DNA of 64,000 nucleotides from Roseivivax sp. GX 12232 (GTDB taxonomy: Bacteria > Pseudomonadota > Alphaproteobacteria > Rhodobacterales > Rhodobacteraceae), in NCBI RefSeq assembly GCF_021272185.1, contig NZ_JAJSEC010000002.1, forward strand, positions 372,001 to 436,000. The letters are read 5' to 3'. The notes below the pieces were generated by a model. That model was not told the origin of the DNA. It saw only the letters and a list, made by a program, of their open reading frames with translations, and made no database searches. Made by a program: the position numbers and the translations under genes. This document shows, in pieces, positions 9,642-19,021 of the stretch. Position 1 is the stretch's first letter. Every line of letters starts with the position of its first letter.

Positions 9642-10565
9642 ATGGCACCGCAAACCAGCATCTCCGCCCGCGCCTGGATCGAGCTCACGCTGCTCGCGAT
9701 CATCTGGGGCGCCTCCTTCCTGGCGATCCGCACCGCGCTTGACGAGATCGGGCCGCTGACCGTCGTCTTCTTCCGCGTCGGCATCGCGGCCGTGGTCCTC
9801 TGGGGCTGGATCTGGCTGCGCGGCCTGCCGCTGCCCAAGGGGGCCGCGCTCTGGCGGGCGGGGCTGGTCATGGGACTTCTGAACAACGTCCTGCCCTTCA
9901 CGCTCATGGCCTGGGGGCAGCTGCATATCACCACCGGGCTGACCTCGATCTTGAACGCCACCACGGCGATCTGGGGCGCGCTGGTGGCGAGCCTCGCCTT
10001 CGCCGACGAGCGGCTGACCCCGCGCCGGGCCCTGGGCATCGCCCTGGGCTTCGGAGGCGTCGCCATGGCGATCGGGCCAGCGGCGCTTGGCGGGTTGGAG
10101 CTGGCCAACCTCGGGCAGTTCGCGGTGATCGCGGGGACGCTCTCCTACGCGCTGGCGGGCGTCTGGGGGCGGCGGCACCTGTCGAACCTGCGCCCCGAGG
10201 TGGCGGCCGCCTTGATGCTCACCGGCGCCAGCGCGCTGATCCTGCCCTTGATGCTGGCTGTCGAGGGCCTGCCGCCGCTGCAACTCGCCCCCATCACCCT
10301 GACGGCGGTCCTCTACTACGCGGTGATCGCCACGGCCTTTGCCTATCTGCTCTATTACCGCATCCTCGCCATGGCGGGCGCCTCGAACCTGATGCTGGTC
10401 ACGCTGATGATCCCGCCCATTGCCATTGCGCTTGGCGCGCTGGTCCGTGGCGAGACGCTGCCGCCCAACGCCTGGGCCGGTTTCGGGCTCCTGGCGCTGG
10501 GGCTGCTGGTGCTCGACGGTCGCGTCTGGGCCCGGCTCGCGCGGCGGGGCGTCACAAGGGTTTGA
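9642..10565 (+). CDS. EamA-family (DMT) transporter
   Basis: A 307-residue protein with ten predicted membrane helices in two EamA repeats; the first begins IIWGASFLAIRTALDEIGP, the second after residue ~155. The pattern is that of YdcZ/RhaT-like permeases of unknown substrate. It is only distantly similar to the EamA protein at 7.2 kb, so not a recent duplicate. The next gene begins about 50 bases beyond the stop on the same strand. Confidence 0.9.
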   Translation: MAPQTSISARAWIELTLLAIIWGASFLAIRTALDEIGPLTVVFFRVGIAAVVLWGWIWLRGLPLPKGAALWRAGLVMGLLNNVLPFTLMAWGQLHITTGLTSILNATTAIWGALVASLAFADERLTPRRALGIALGFGGVAMAIGPAALGGLELANLGQFAVIAGTLSYALAGVWGRRHLSNLRPEVAAALMLTGASALILPLMLAVEGLPPLQLAPITLTAVLYYAVIATAFAYLLYYRILAMAGASNLMLVTLMIPPIAIALGALVRGETLPPNAWAGFGLLALGLLVLDGRVWARLARRGVTRV

Positions 10566-10615
10566 CGCCGATGCGCGCTCTGGCTAGGCCTCCGGAACGC
10601 AAGGGGGCGAGGCAG

Positions 10616-11494
10616 ATGCGACGGATCTACGAGACAGCGGAAGACTGGCGCCAGGCGCCTGAGAAGCGGGTGCTGCTCTTTGCCATGTCGGGCCTGGGCA
10701 AGACCCATGTGGGCAACATGCTGCGGGCCGGCGGCGGCTGGTTCCACTACTCGATCGATTACCGCATCGGCACCCGCTACATGGGCGAATACATCGCCGA
10801 CAACGCCAAGCGCGAGGCGATGAAGAACCCCTTCCTGCGCGACCTGCTGCTGTCCGACTCGATCTACATCGGCTCGAACATCACCTTCGACAACCTCGCG
10901 CCGGTCTCCACCTACCTCGGCAAGCCCGGCGATCCCGAGCAGGGCGGCATGGAGATCGCCACCTACCGCCAGCGCCAGAAGCAGTTCCGCCGCGCCGAGA
11001 TGCAGGCGCTGCTCGACACCGGCTATTTCATCGATCGGGCGCAGGACCTTTACGGCTACCCGCATTTCCTCTGCGATACCGGCGGATCGATCTGCGAATG
11101 GGTCGACCCGGAAGATCCCGAGGACCCGATCCTCTCGGCGCTGTCGCGGCGCTGCCTGATGGTCTGGATCGAGGGCAGCGAGGCCCATACCGAAGAGCTG
11201 GTCCGCCGCTTCGACCGGGCGCCGAAGCCCATGGCCTACCAGCCGGAGTTTCTCGAGACGGTCTGGGCCGACTATCTCGCCGAGATGCAGATCGCGCCCG
11301 ACAAGGTGAACCCCGACGCCTTCATCCGCTGGACCTATGCCCGCGCCCTGGCGCACCGCCAGCCGCTCTATGCGGCCATGGCGCGGAACTGGGGCGTCAC
11401 CGTCACCGCCGAGGAGATGGCCAGCGTCACCAGCGAGGCGGGCTTCACCGAGGTCATCGCCGCGGCGCTCGACCGCGCGGCACCCTCGGGCTGA
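10616..11494 (+). CDS. P-loop ATPase of unknown function
   Basis: 292 residues from ATG 10616, chosen because GGGGCGAGG precedes it closely; the frame is open from 10562. Near the N-terminus VLLFAMSGLGKTH is a Walker A motif (G-x4-GKT type), and FLCDTGGSICEW near residue 145 could hold the Walker B aspartate. The rest (RYMGEYIADNAKREAMK, QRQKQFRRAEMQALL) is helical. It looks like a nucleoside/metabolite kinase-like or AAA-type NTPase conserved in Rhodobacterales. I do not recognise a specific function. It is followed by a GC hairpin and metA. Confidence 0.7.
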   Translation: MRRIYETAEDWRQAPEKRVLLFAMSGLGKTHVGNMLRAGGGWFHYSIDYRIGTRYMGEYIADNAKREAMKNPFLRDLLLSDSIYIGSNITFDNLAPVSTYLGKPGDPEQGGMEIATYRQRQKQFRRAEMQALLDTGYFIDRAQDLYGYPHFLCDTGGSICEWVDPEDPEDPILSALSRRCLMVWIEGSEAHTEELVRRFDRAPKPMAYQPEFLETVWADYLAEMQIAPDKVNPDAFIRWTYARALAHRQPLYAAMARNWGVTVTAEEMASVTSEAGFTEVIAAALDRAAPSG

Positions 11495-11512
11495 GGCGAA
11501 CACAGTCGCATG

Positions 11513-11532
11513 AGCCGCCCGCCCGGGCGGCT
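11513..11532 (+). other. GC-rich hairpin upstream of metA
   Basis: AGCCGCCC (11513-11520) pairs with GGGCGGCT (11525-11532). No T-run follows. It may be a weak terminator of the ATPase gene or part of the metA leader. It does not match SAM-II or other known SAM riboswitch signatures that I could check by eye. Confidence 0.5.
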
Positions 11533-11595
11533 TGAGACCGGTCCGGCCATGGCCTATCTCTGGCCCTCGCCCGCATCCCCCCTGAAGGTGATCCC

Positions 11596-12546
11596 ATGCC
11601 GATCAAGCTGCCCCGCACCCTGCCCGCCTACGAGGTTCTCGACCGCGAGGGCGTCATGGTCATGGGCGAGGATGCGGCGGACCAGCAGGACATCCGGCCC
11701 TTGCGCATCGGGCTTCTGAACCTGATGCCGAAGAAGATCGCCACCGAGAACCAGTTTGCCCGGCTGATCGGCGCGACGCCGCTGCAGATCGAGCTGTCGC
11801 TGATCCGCATGACCGAGCACCAGACGCGCAACACCGCCGCCGACCACATGGAGAGCTTCTATCGCCCCTTCGCCGAGGTCGAAGCCTCGGGCGAGAAGTT
11901 CGACGGGCTGATCATCACCGGCGCCCCGATCGAGCACCTGGAGTTTCCCGAGGTCACCTATTGGGACGAGCTGCAGCGCGTCTTCGACTGGACCCAGAGC
12001 CATGTGCACTCGACCTTCGGCGTCTGCTGGGGCGGCATGGCGATGATCAACCACTTCCACGGGGTGCCGAAGCACCTCCTGAACCAAAAGGCCTTCGGCT
12101 GCATCCGGCACCGCAACTGCGCGCCGGCCTCGCCCTACCTGCGCGGCTTCTCCGACGACATGGTGATCCCGGTGTCGCGCTGGACCGAGCTCAAGCGCGA
12201 GGAGATCGAGGACGTGGGCCTGCGCATCCTGATCGACAGCTCCGAGACCGGCCCCTGCCTCGTCGAGGACATCGATCACCGTGCGGTCTACATCTTCAAC
12301 CACCTGGAATACGACAGCCACACCCTGAAAGAGGAATACGACCGCGACGTCGCCGCGGGCCAGCCGATCAACGTGCCGGCCAATTACTACCCCGGCGACG
12401 ACCCGGCCGAGCCGCCGCAGAACCGCTGGCGCAGCCACGCGCATCTTCTTTATGGAAACTGGATCTCCGAGATTTACCTGACCACGCCGTATGACATGGC
12501 CGAGATCGGCCGCTCCTCGACCGACCTGCGGAAAAAGGGTCTCTGA
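11596..12546 (+). CDS. metA: homoserine O-acyltransferase (probably acetyl-CoA specific)
   Basis: First committed step of methionine synthesis: acylates homoserine. 316 residues with the MetA triad C144 (FGVCWGG), H236 and E238 (FNHLEYD), plus K47 in MPKKIATEN. At the position equivalent to E. coli Gly111 it has Glu113 (GAPIEHLEF). In studied MetA proteins Glu at this site goes with acetyl-CoA and Gly with succinyl-CoA, so the product is predicted to be O-acetylhomoserine; the family name 'succinyltransferase' may mislead. Length and C-terminus are complete. Followed immediately by a lipoprotein gene. Confidence 0.95.
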   Translation: MPIKLPRTLPAYEVLDREGVMVMGEDAADQQDIRPLRIGLLNLMPKKIATENQFARLIGATPLQIELSLIRMTEHQTRNTAADHMESFYRPFAEVEASGEKFDGLIITGAPIEHLEFPEVTYWDELQRVFDWTQSHVHSTFGVCWGGMAMINHFHGVPKHLLNQKAFGCIRHRNCAPASPYLRGFSDDMVIPVSRWTELKREEIEDVGLRILIDSSETGPCLVEDIDHRAVYIFNHLEYDSHTLKEEYDRDVAAGQPINVPANYYPGDDPAEPPQNRWRSHAHLLYGNWISEIYLTTPYDMAEIGRSSTDLRKKGL

Positions 12547-12547
12547 C

Positions 12548-13525
12548 GTGGCGATGATGGGAAAACTGGCACTGGCGTTTGGGCTGGTGGCGCTGGCGGG
12601 CTGCGCGGCGGGCGGGCTCGGCACCGCGCGGTCGGCCAAGACGCAAGAGACCTGGCCGCCGATCGGGCGCTTCGTGACGCTCGACGACGGGCGGCGGGTG
12701 CATGCCTTCGTGACCGGCGAGGGCCCGGACCTCGTGCTGATCCACGGCGCCAGCGGCAACGTGCGGGATTTCACCTTCTCCTTCCTCGAGGAGGTGAAGG
12801 ACGACTACCGCGTGATCATCTTCGACCGGCCCGGGCTGGGCTATACCGACCGCGCCAGCCCCGAGGTCGCGGGCGCCTTCACCACCGAGGCCGAGACGCC
12901 CTTCGAGCAGGCCGCCATGCTGAAGGAAGCCGCCGACAAGCTCGGGGTCGAACGCCCGGTCGTGCTGGGCCATTCCTACGGCGGCGCGGTGGCCATGGCC
13001 TGGGGGCTCAATCACGATCCGGCGGCCCTGGTGGTGGTCTCGGGGGCGACGATCCCCTGGTCGGGCGGGCTTGGTCCGCAATACCGGGTGCTGGGCTCGG
13101 CGGTCGGCGGGGCCATCGTGCCTTACATCGCCCGGCCCTTCGCCACGCGCGGGCGCATCGAGACCGTGACCGAGGCGATCTTCGAGCCGCAGCCGATCCC
13201 CGAGGGCTACCTCGACTACGTGGGCCCGGGCCTGACGCTGGAGCTGGGCGCGATCCGGGCCAACGCGCGGCAGGTGAACACCCTGCATGCCGCCGTCTCG
13301 GAGATGGCGCCGCGCTACCGCGAGGTCACCGTCCCGATCGAGATCCTGCATGGCGCCGAGGACGAGGTGGTCCCCCCGCAGGTCCATGCCGAACCGCTCA
13401 TGTCCCTGGTTCCCAACGGCAATCTGACCCTGGTCGAGGGCATCGGACACATGCCGCACCACTGGGCCCCGGGCGCGGTCCGCGCCGCCATCGACCGCGC
13501 CGCGGCGCGCGCCGGGCTGCGCTGA
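12548..13525 (+). CDS. alpha/beta-hydrolase fold lipoprotein
   Basis: 325 residues from GTG 12548, one base after the metA stop; AAGGG lies 8 bases upstream. ATG 12554 is an alternative. The N-terminus has a lipoprotein signal with lipobox LAGC, so the protein is probably membrane-anchored. The hydrolase core has the nucleophile elbow GHSYGGA, an oxyanion HGASGN motif, an acidic residue near EDEVVPP and the catalytic His in EGIGHMPHH. The substrate is unknown. Its position directly after metA could reflect co-transcription, but no link to methionine synthesis is evident. Confidence 0.85.
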   Translation: MAMMGKLALAFGLVALAGCAAGGLGTARSAKTQETWPPIGRFVTLDDGRRVHAFVTGEGPDLVLIHGASGNVRDFTFSFLEEVKDDYRVIIFDRPGLGYTDRASPEVAGAFTTEAETPFEQAAMLKEAADKLGVERPVVLGHSYGGAVAMAWGLNHDPAALVVVSGATIPWSGGLGPQYRVLGSAVGGAIVPYIARPFATRGRIETVTEAIFEPQPIPEGYLDYVGPGLTLELGAIRANARQVNTLHAAVSEMAPRYREVTVPIEILHGAEDEVVPPQVHAEPLMSLVPNGNLTLVEGIGHMPHHWAPGAVRAAIDRAAARAGLR

Positions 13526-13590
13526 GCGTTTGCGTTAATCCTTTTCACATCCCATATTCGCGAGACCCCGAGGCCCGCGAGGAACCCGCC

Positions 13591-14460
13591 ATGTCCAAGC
13601 CCTTCGACGGCGCCATCAGCGCCTTCTACCAAGACGGCGCCCCCGAAGAGATCCGCCGCGCCATCGCCGGGGCCGACCGCAAGGACATGCTCGATCCCGA
13701 CTATCCGCACGCCCGCCGACTGGGTCGCGACACCTACGAGGACCAGCTCGCCGCGCTGCAGATCGAGCTGGTCAAGATGCAGGCCTGGGTGAAAGTAACG
13801 GGCGCGCGGGTCGTGGTGGTCTTCGAGGGCCGGGACGCGGCGGGAAAAGGCGGCACGATCAAGCGCTTCCGCGAGAACCTGAACCCCCGCGGCGCGCGGG
13901 TGGCGGCCCTGCCCAAACCCTCGGACACCGAGGCCTCGCAGTGGTATTTCCAGCGCTACATCCAGCATCTACCGGCCGCCGGAGAGATCGTCTTCTTCGA
14001 CCGCTCCTGGTACAATCGCGGCGTGGTCGAACATGTCTTCGGCTTCTGCACGCCAGAGGAGCGCGAGCTCTTCTTTGCCCAGGTCGCGGATTTCGAACGG
14101 ATGTTGGTCAACGACGGCATCCGGCTCACCAAGTTCTGGCTGAACGTCGGCCGGGCCGAGCAGCTGCGCCGTTTCCTCGCCCGCGAGGGCGATCCGTTGA
14201 AACACTGGAAGCTGTCCTGGATCGACGTCGAAGGGCTGAAGAAATGGGACGCCTATGGCGCCGCCATCAGCGAGACGCTGGAGCGTTCCGACAGCCCGCA
14301 TGCGCCCTGGACGGTGATCCGCAGCGACGACAAGCGCCGCGCGCGGCTCGCCGCGATCCGGCACGTGCTGACCGGGCTCGACTACGATCAGAAGGACCCC
14401 GCCGCCCTGGGCACGCCCGACGGCGCGATCTGCGGAGGGCGCGACATCTGGCATGTCTAA
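13591..14460 (+). CDS. ppk2: polyphosphate kinase 2
   Basis: Transfers phosphate between polyphosphate and nucleotides. 289 residues, one PPK2 domain, with Walker [10 protein letters not shown] (80-88), FDRSWYNR (136-143) as the Walker B/lid region, and the conserved KFWLNVG and HWKLSWID segments. Single-domain length and the VEHVFGF motif suit class I enzymes (ADP/GDP phosphorylation), though class cannot be settled by eye. The stop overlaps the start of the TetR gene by 8 bases, so that regulator is coupled to it. Confidence 0.95.
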   Translation: MSKPFDGAISAFYQDGAPEEIRRAIAGADRKDMLDPDYPHARRLGRDTYEDQLAALQIELVKMQAWVKVTGARVVVVFEGRDAAGKGGTIKRFRENLNPRGARVAALPKPSDTEASQWYFQRYIQHLPAAGEIVFFDRSWYNRGVVEHVFGFCTPEERELFFAQVADFERMLVNDGIRLTKFWLNVGRAEQLRRFLAREGDPLKHWKLSWIDVEGLKKWDAYGAAISETLERSDSPHAPWTVIRSDDKRRARLAAIRHVLTGLDYDQKDPAALGTPDGAICGGRDIWHV

Positions 14461-15070
14461 ACGCGGCTATCATCACGGCAACCTCAAGCAGGCGCTGATC
14501 GACGCGGCGCTCGAGCTGATCGAGGAGCGCGGCCCCACCGGCTTCACCCTGTCCGAGGCAGCCAAGCGCGCGGGCGTGACCCCGGCGGCGATCTACCGGC
14601 ATTTCGACGGCCGCGAAGCGCTGATCGCCGAGGCCGCCCGGCAGGGCTACGAGATCTTCGTCGACGTCATGGAATACGCCTACGAGTCGCGCCAGCCCTC
14701 GGCGCTGGCGGCCTTTGAAGCCACCGGCGAGGCATACCTCGCCTTCGCGCGGCGCTACCCGGGCCATTACATCGCGATGTTCGAATCCGGGGTCTCGGTG
14801 AACCACAGTCCTGCGCTCGCCAGCGTCGCCAACCGCGCCTGGTCGGTGCTGGAGCGCGCGGCGGCGGATCTCTCCAAGCACATCCCCGAGGACCGGCGCC
14901 CGCCGGCGCAGATGTTCTCGGCCCATATCTGGGCGATGTGCCACGGGGTGGTGGAGCTGTTCGCGCGGAACTCGCCGGGCAACAAGTCGCCCTTTCCGGC
15001 CGATCAGCTGCTCGAGACCGGCATCGGCGTCTACCTGCGCGGCCTCGGGCTGATCCCGCCGGACAATTGA
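14453..15070 (+). CDS. TetR/AcrR-family transcriptional regulator
   Basis: 205 residues. The N-terminal helix-turn-helix ([20 protein letters not shown], ~29-48) is typical of TetR proteins. The C-terminal ligand domain (…[15 protein letters not shown]…) resembles the WHG/TetR_C_33 type. The ATG lies inside the end of ppk2 (ATGTCTAA), indicating co-translation, which is uncommon for a regulator and suggests it may be autoregulated with ppk2. Ligand unknown. Confidence 0.9.
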   Translation: MSKRGYHHGNLKQALIDAALELIEERGPTGFTLSEAAKRAGVTPAAIYRHFDGREALIAEAARQGYEIFVDVMEYAYESRQPSALAAFEATGEAYLAFARRYPGHYIAMFESGVSVNHSPALASVANRAWSVLERAAADLSKHIPEDRRPPAQMFSAHIWAMCHGVVELFARNSPGNKSPFPADQLLETGIGVYLRGLGLIPPDN

Positions 15071-15106
15071 GCCATCACGCGAGGAACGCGCGCCAGCCCC
15101 TTGTTC

Positions 15107-15129
15107 CGCCGCGCTTTCCCGGCGCGGCG
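15107..15129. terminator. hairpin between convergent TetR and der genes
   Basis: CGCCGCGC (15107-15114) pairs with GCGCGGCG (15122-15129) across a short T/C loop. Either gene could use it, but no T-run follows on either strand, so it is only terminator-like. Confidence 0.4.
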
Positions 15130-15137
15130 CAAAGCGC

Positions 15138-16598
15138 CTAGCCGGTGTTCTTCTTCAGGTGCTTCTTCAGCGCGCCGGCGTTCTTCTGGCGCCGCGCCCG
15201 GTAGGGGTTCTTGTCGCCCTGTCCGCGCATCACGAGCCGGATCGGCGTGCCGGGCATGTCGAAATCCGCGCGCAGCCCGTTCACCAGGTAGCGGGTGTAG
15301 CTGTCGGGGATGCGGTCGGGATGCGAGCACATCACCACGAAATGCGGCGGCCGGGTCTTGGCCTGGGTCATGTAGCGCAGCTTGATCCGGCGGCCCTGCG
15401 GCGCGGGCGGCGGATGCGCCTCGACCATGGCGCCGAGCCAGCGGTTGAGCTGCGCCGTCGGCACCCGGCGGTTCCAGACCTCATGGGCGCGGATCACCGC
15501 TGCCTGCAGCCGGTCGAGCCCGCGCCCGGTCTTGGCCGAGACGGTCACCAGGGGCGCGCCCCTGAGCTGCGGCAGGAGCCGCTCGAAGGCCTCGCGCAGC
15601 GAGGACAGCTTGGCGTTTTTCTCGGGCTCGAGGTCCCATTTGTTCACCGCCACGACCACCGCACGGCCCTCGCGCTCGGCCAGGTCGGCGATGCGCAGGT
15701 CCTGCTGCTCGAAGGGGATCGCGGCGTCGAGCAGGACCACCACGACCTCGGCGAACTTGACCGCGCGCAGCCCGTCGGAGACCGACATGCGCTCGAGCTT
15801 GTCCTGCACCTTGGACTTCTTGCGCATGCCTGCGGTGTCGAAGATCCGCGTCGGCGTGCCACCCCAGTCGAGGCTGAGCGAGATCGCGTCGCGGGTGATG
15901 CCCGCCTCGGGGCCGGTGAGCAGCCGGTCCTCGCCCAGAAGCGCGTTGATCAGTGTCGACTTGCCGGCGTTCGGGCGGCCCACCACGGCGACCTGCAGGG
16001 GCTTGTCCTCGGTCGGCACCGGCATGGCCTCGTCGGCCTCCTCGGAGACCGGCAGGCTCAGCTCGGGCATGGCCGCCTCGGCTTCGGCCTCGACCTCGGC
16101 GAAGCGGTCCGAGATCGGCAGCAGCGCGGAATAGAGGTCCGGCATGCCTTCGCCGTGTTCCGAGGACAGCGCCAGCGGCTCGCCGAGCCCGAGGTTCCAG
16201 GCCTCGATCACGCCGGCCTCGGCGGCGCGGCCCTCGGCCTTGTTGGCGACCAGGATCACCTCGCCCGCGCGCTTGCGCAGGATGTCGGCGAAGATCTCGT
16301 CGGTGGGGGTGATTCCGGTCCGCGCGTCGACCATGAACAGGCAGACGTCGGCCTCGTCCACGGCGCGTTCGGTCAGCCGCCGCATCCGCCCCTCGAGCGA
16401 GTCGTCGGTGGCATCCTCGAGGCCCGCGGTATCGACCACGGTGAAGTTCAGGTCGCCCAGCCGCGCCTCGCCCTCGCGCAGGTCGCGGGTCACGCCCGGC
16501 TGGTCGTCGACAAGCGCCAGCCGCTTGCCCACCAGGCGGTTGAACAGCGTGGACTTGCCCACGTTGGGGCGGCCGACAATGGCTAGTTTGAAGGACAT
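15138..16598 (-). CDS. der: ribosome-assembly GTPase Der (EngA)
   Basis: Essential double GTPase for 50S subunit maturation. 486 residues with two G domains: GRPNVGKST at residue 8 and GRPNAGKST near 213, each followed by DTAG. The specificity motif is NKAE in the first domain and NKWD in the second; a Glu at the first site is seen in other alphaproteobacterial Der proteins as I recall. The KH-like C-terminal domain follows. It is the last gene of the yfgM-bamB-der cluster, the same order as in E. coli. Confidence 0.97.
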   Translation of the reverse strand: MSFKLAIVGRPNVGKSTLFNRLVGKRLALVDDQPGVTRDLREGEARLGDLNFTVVDTAGLEDATDDSLEGRMRRLTERAVDEADVCLFMVDARTGITPTDEIFADILRKRAGEVILVANKAEGRAAEAGVIEAWNLGLGEPLALSSEHGEGMPDLYSALLPISDRFAEVEAEAEAAMPELSLPVSEEADEAMPVPTEDKPLQVAVVGRPNAGKSTLINALLGEDRLLTGPEAGITRDAISLSLDWGGTPTRIFDTAGMRKKSKVQDKLERMSVSDGLRAVKFAEVVVVLLDAAIPFEQQDLRIADLAEREGRAVVVAVNKWDLEPEKNAKLSSLREAFERLLPQLRGAPLVTVSAKTGRGLDRLQAAVIRAHEVWNRRVPTAQLNRWLGAMVEAHPPPAPQGRRIKLRYMTQAKTRPPHFVVMCSHPDRIPDSYTRYLVNGLRADFDMPGTPIRLVMRGQGDKNPYRARRQKNAGALKKHLKKNTG

Positions 16599-16670
16599 GG
16601 GCGCACCGGCCTTTCGGATCGCGTCAGAGCCACGCGACCTAATCGATTTGTCCTGCCGTGAAAAGGGGCC

Positions 16671-18011
16671 TCAGCGGAAGGCGTGCAGCCGGCCCCGCTT
16701 GGAGACCACGTAAAGCGTGCCATTGGCCACGATCGGCCGCGTGGTCGCCCCGCCCGGCACCTCCACCGAGCCCGCCAGCGCCCCGTCCGAGGGCCGGAAG
16801 AAGCGGATCAGCCCATCCGAGGAGGCCACCGCCAGGTGGCCGCCCACGAGGATCGGCCCGTGGTTGGCATAGGCCCGGTCGCGGCGCCGCATGGGGCGGC
16901 GGCTCTCGACCCAGCCGGGCAGTTCCACCGCCCAGATGCGCTCGCCGGTCTCGGCGTCGATGCGCACCAGTTCGTGCAGGTCGGAGACCACATAGACCGA
17001 GCCGCCAGCGGCCCAGGGCATGTCGAAGGCGCCCATGGGCACGGTCCAGCGGCGTTCGCCGGAATAGAGATCGAAGGCCGCGAAGCGCCCCGAGTGGCTG
17101 CCCGCGTAGACGGTCTCGCCCGCGATCAGCGGATCGCCCGAGATGTCGTCCACGGTCGAGAGCGCCCGGCCCGTGCGCCGCCCGGCGAGATCCGCCGACC
17201 AGAGCGACAGCCCGCCCTGCTGGAAGGTCGACTGCATGGTGCCCGCGCCGAAGGAGAAGATCACCCGGTCGCCGCCAAGCGCCGGGGCCGGCGCGCCCGC
17301 GACGTTGTTCACGTCGCCCGCGGCCCCGTCGAACTGCCAGCGCACGCGGCCGTTGCCGGTCTCGATGGCCCAGGCGATATTGTCGCCCGAGGTCACATAG
17401 ACCAGCCCGCCCGAGACGGTGGGCGCCCCGGTCGCCGTGGCGTCGAGCTCCTGGCGCCAGATCGGCGCACCGCTCGAGGCATCAAGCGCGGTCAGCACGC
17501 CGAAGCCCGAGGAGACGTAAAGCACCCCGTCGGCCACCGCGAGCCCGCCGCCCTGCGCCTGGCGCGCGCCGTCGCGCGGCGGCACGACCGAATGGCTCCA
17601 GGCCTGCGCGCCGTCGGGCGTGGTGGCGGTGACGGTGAAATCCGAGGACATCGTGTAGATCGCCCGGCCATCGGTCACCGGGTCGACGTTCAGCCGGACC
17701 TTGCGGCCGTCGCCGTCGCCGATGTTCGCCGACCAGAGCGGCGCGACCGGCAGCGACAGGTCCGCATGGGTGGTCCGCAGGGCCTGGGTGACCGGGCTTT
17801 GCGCCCATTGGGCGTTGCGCTGCGCGGCGGGCAGCGCCGCGGGCAGGCTCTGGTTCTCGGTCTCGGCGTAGCGATAGGGATCGGCCGCACCTTCGGTGGT
17901 GAGCACCTCGCGCAGGCCCATGCGTTCGCCCGGAAGGATCGCCTCCGGTCCGCCGCAGGCCGCAAGCAGCGTCAGGCCCGCGAGCCCTGCCAGTATCGTC
18001 CCGTTCCGCAC
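16671..18011 (-). CDS. bamB: BamB-like PQQ-repeat outer membrane assembly lipoprotein
   Basis: 446 residues from GTG 18011, preceded by GGGGG. Residues ~1-18 are a lipoprotein signal ending LLAAC. The rest is an eight-bladed-type beta-propeller of PQQ-binding-like repeats (for example GVLYVSSGFGVLTALDASSG, NGRVRWQFDG, GTLYVVSKRGRLHAFR). In E. coli BamB is the BAM-complex lipoprotein that helps insert beta-barrels. Synteny with yfgM upstream and der downstream supports the assignment over other PQQ-repeat proteins. Confidence 0.9.
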   Translation of the reverse strand: MRNGTILAGLAGLTLLAACGGPEAILPGERMGLREVLTTEGAADPYRYAETENQSLPAALPAAQRNAQWAQSPVTQALRTTHADLSLPVAPLWSANIGDGDGRKVRLNVDPVTDGRAIYTMSSDFTVTATTPDGAQAWSHSVVPPRDGARQAQGGGLAVADGVLYVSSGFGVLTALDASSGAPIWRQELDATATGAPTVSGGLVYVTSGDNIAWAIETGNGRVRWQFDGAAGDVNNVAGAPAPALGGDRVIFSFGAGTMQSTFQQGGLSLWSADLAGRRTGRALSTVDDISGDPLIAGETVYAGSHSGRFAAFDLYSGERRWTVPMGAFDMPWAAGGSVYVVSDLHELVRIDAETGERIWAVELPGWVESRRPMRRRDRAYANHGPILVGGHLAVASSDGLIRFFRPSDGALAGSVEVPGGATTRPIVANGTLYVVSKRGRLHAFR

Positions 18012-18072
18012 GCTATCGCCCCCGTTCGCCCGTGTTCGTCGTGCCGTCCCTGCCCCTCGGGGCGCGCCGGGA

Positions 18073-18735
18073 TCAGCCGGTCTGCAGCTCTCCGCCGAGC
18101 GCAACAATCAACTGAGACGCCCGCTGGCGCAAGCCCTGCGTCACCTCCGAATCCGACAGGATCGCGGTCAGCCGCTCAAGCGCCGCCTCGCGGTTGCCGG
18201 TTTCGATCTCGATCAGCGCGAGCTGCTCGCTGGCCAGCAGTCTCAGCGGGTTACCGGGCTGGGACAGCGCCTCGAAGCCCTGGCGGCGTTCTTCGGGGGC
18301 CATGGTGGCCGCGCCCTCGGTCAGCGCCTTGAAGCTCGCGATGTTGCGGTAGATCTCGGCCACCTCGCCATTGGTGGCGACCTGTTCCAGCGCGGCGACG
18401 GCGGCGTCGCTTTCGCCCGCCTCGGCGCTCTGGCCGGCCTCGATCAGGCGCAGCATGGCCGCGGCGCTGTCGTTCGGCGGGGTGATCTCGGAGAGCGCCG
18501 CGCGGCGGTCGGCCAGTTCCTCGGCCTCCAGCGCGGCGAGGATCGCCGAGCCGAAGCTCTGCGCCTCGGCGCGGGCCGTGGCCGCCTGGTATTCCCGCCA
18601 GGCCGCGCCGCCGACGATCAGAAGGACCACGAGGACCGCGATCCAGCCGTAGCGCCGCAGATAGCCGTAAAGCCGGTCGCGGCGGACTTCCTCGGTCACT
18701 TCGTTGATGAAGCTGTCGGTGTCGGTATTGCTCAA
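18073..18735 (-). CDS. yfgM: YfgM-like tetratricopeptide membrane protein
   Basis: 220 residues from TTG 18735 with AGGGAG about 8 bases upstream; the open frame runs further but through non-coding-looking sequence. A cytosolic stretch (FINEVTEEVRRDRLYGYLRRYG) leads into one membrane helix (WIAVLVVLLIVGGAAW, ~28-45), then periplasmic helical TPR-like repeats with Ala/Glu bias. E. coli YfgM is an inner-membrane partner of the PpiD/SecYEG chaperone system; a PpiD-like gene is also in this window at 48.9 kb. It is the first gene of the yfgM-bamB-der cluster. Confidence 0.85.
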   Translation of the reverse strand: MSNTDTDSFINEVTEEVRRDRLYGYLRRYGWIAVLVVLLIVGGAAWREYQAATARAEAQSFGSAILAALEAEELADRRAALSEITPPNDSAAAMLRLIEAGQSAEAGESDAAVAALEQVATNGEVAEIYRNIASFKALTEGAATMAPEERRQGFEALSQPGNPLRLLASEQLALIEIETGNREAALERLTAILSDSEVTQGLRQRASQLIVALGGELQTG

Positions 18736-19021
18736 AGCCGGCTCCCTGCTCGCCCGCGTTTCGGCCCCTCTTACACGCAGCTTCCGGGCCTCACAAGCGG
18801 GCCGCCCGGGGGCGATTTGCCCAATTTTCGTGCTTTTCCCGCGACAGAGCGCGCAAAACCCGGGGGTGGGCGGCATTTTGCGCCTTGCATGGTGGGGCCT
18901 CTGACTTGAAGGCCAATGGCGCGACACTTAATCTAAACGGAACGGTTCAGCGTATCTCACGCAGACGTTGCCAACCACAGGCGGTGCGCCCCCGGCGCCT
19001 GCCGAGATCCAGGACGACCCG

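Noticed and set aside
11495-11595. SAM riboswitch upstream of metA
   Set aside because: Only a plain GC hairpin is seen; the conserved SAM-II loop and pseudoknot sequences are absent.
16683-18332. Long plus-strand open frame opposite bamB
   Set aside because: It mirrors the codon structure of bamB and yfgM, as do other long antisense frames (e.g. over nrdJ and tex).
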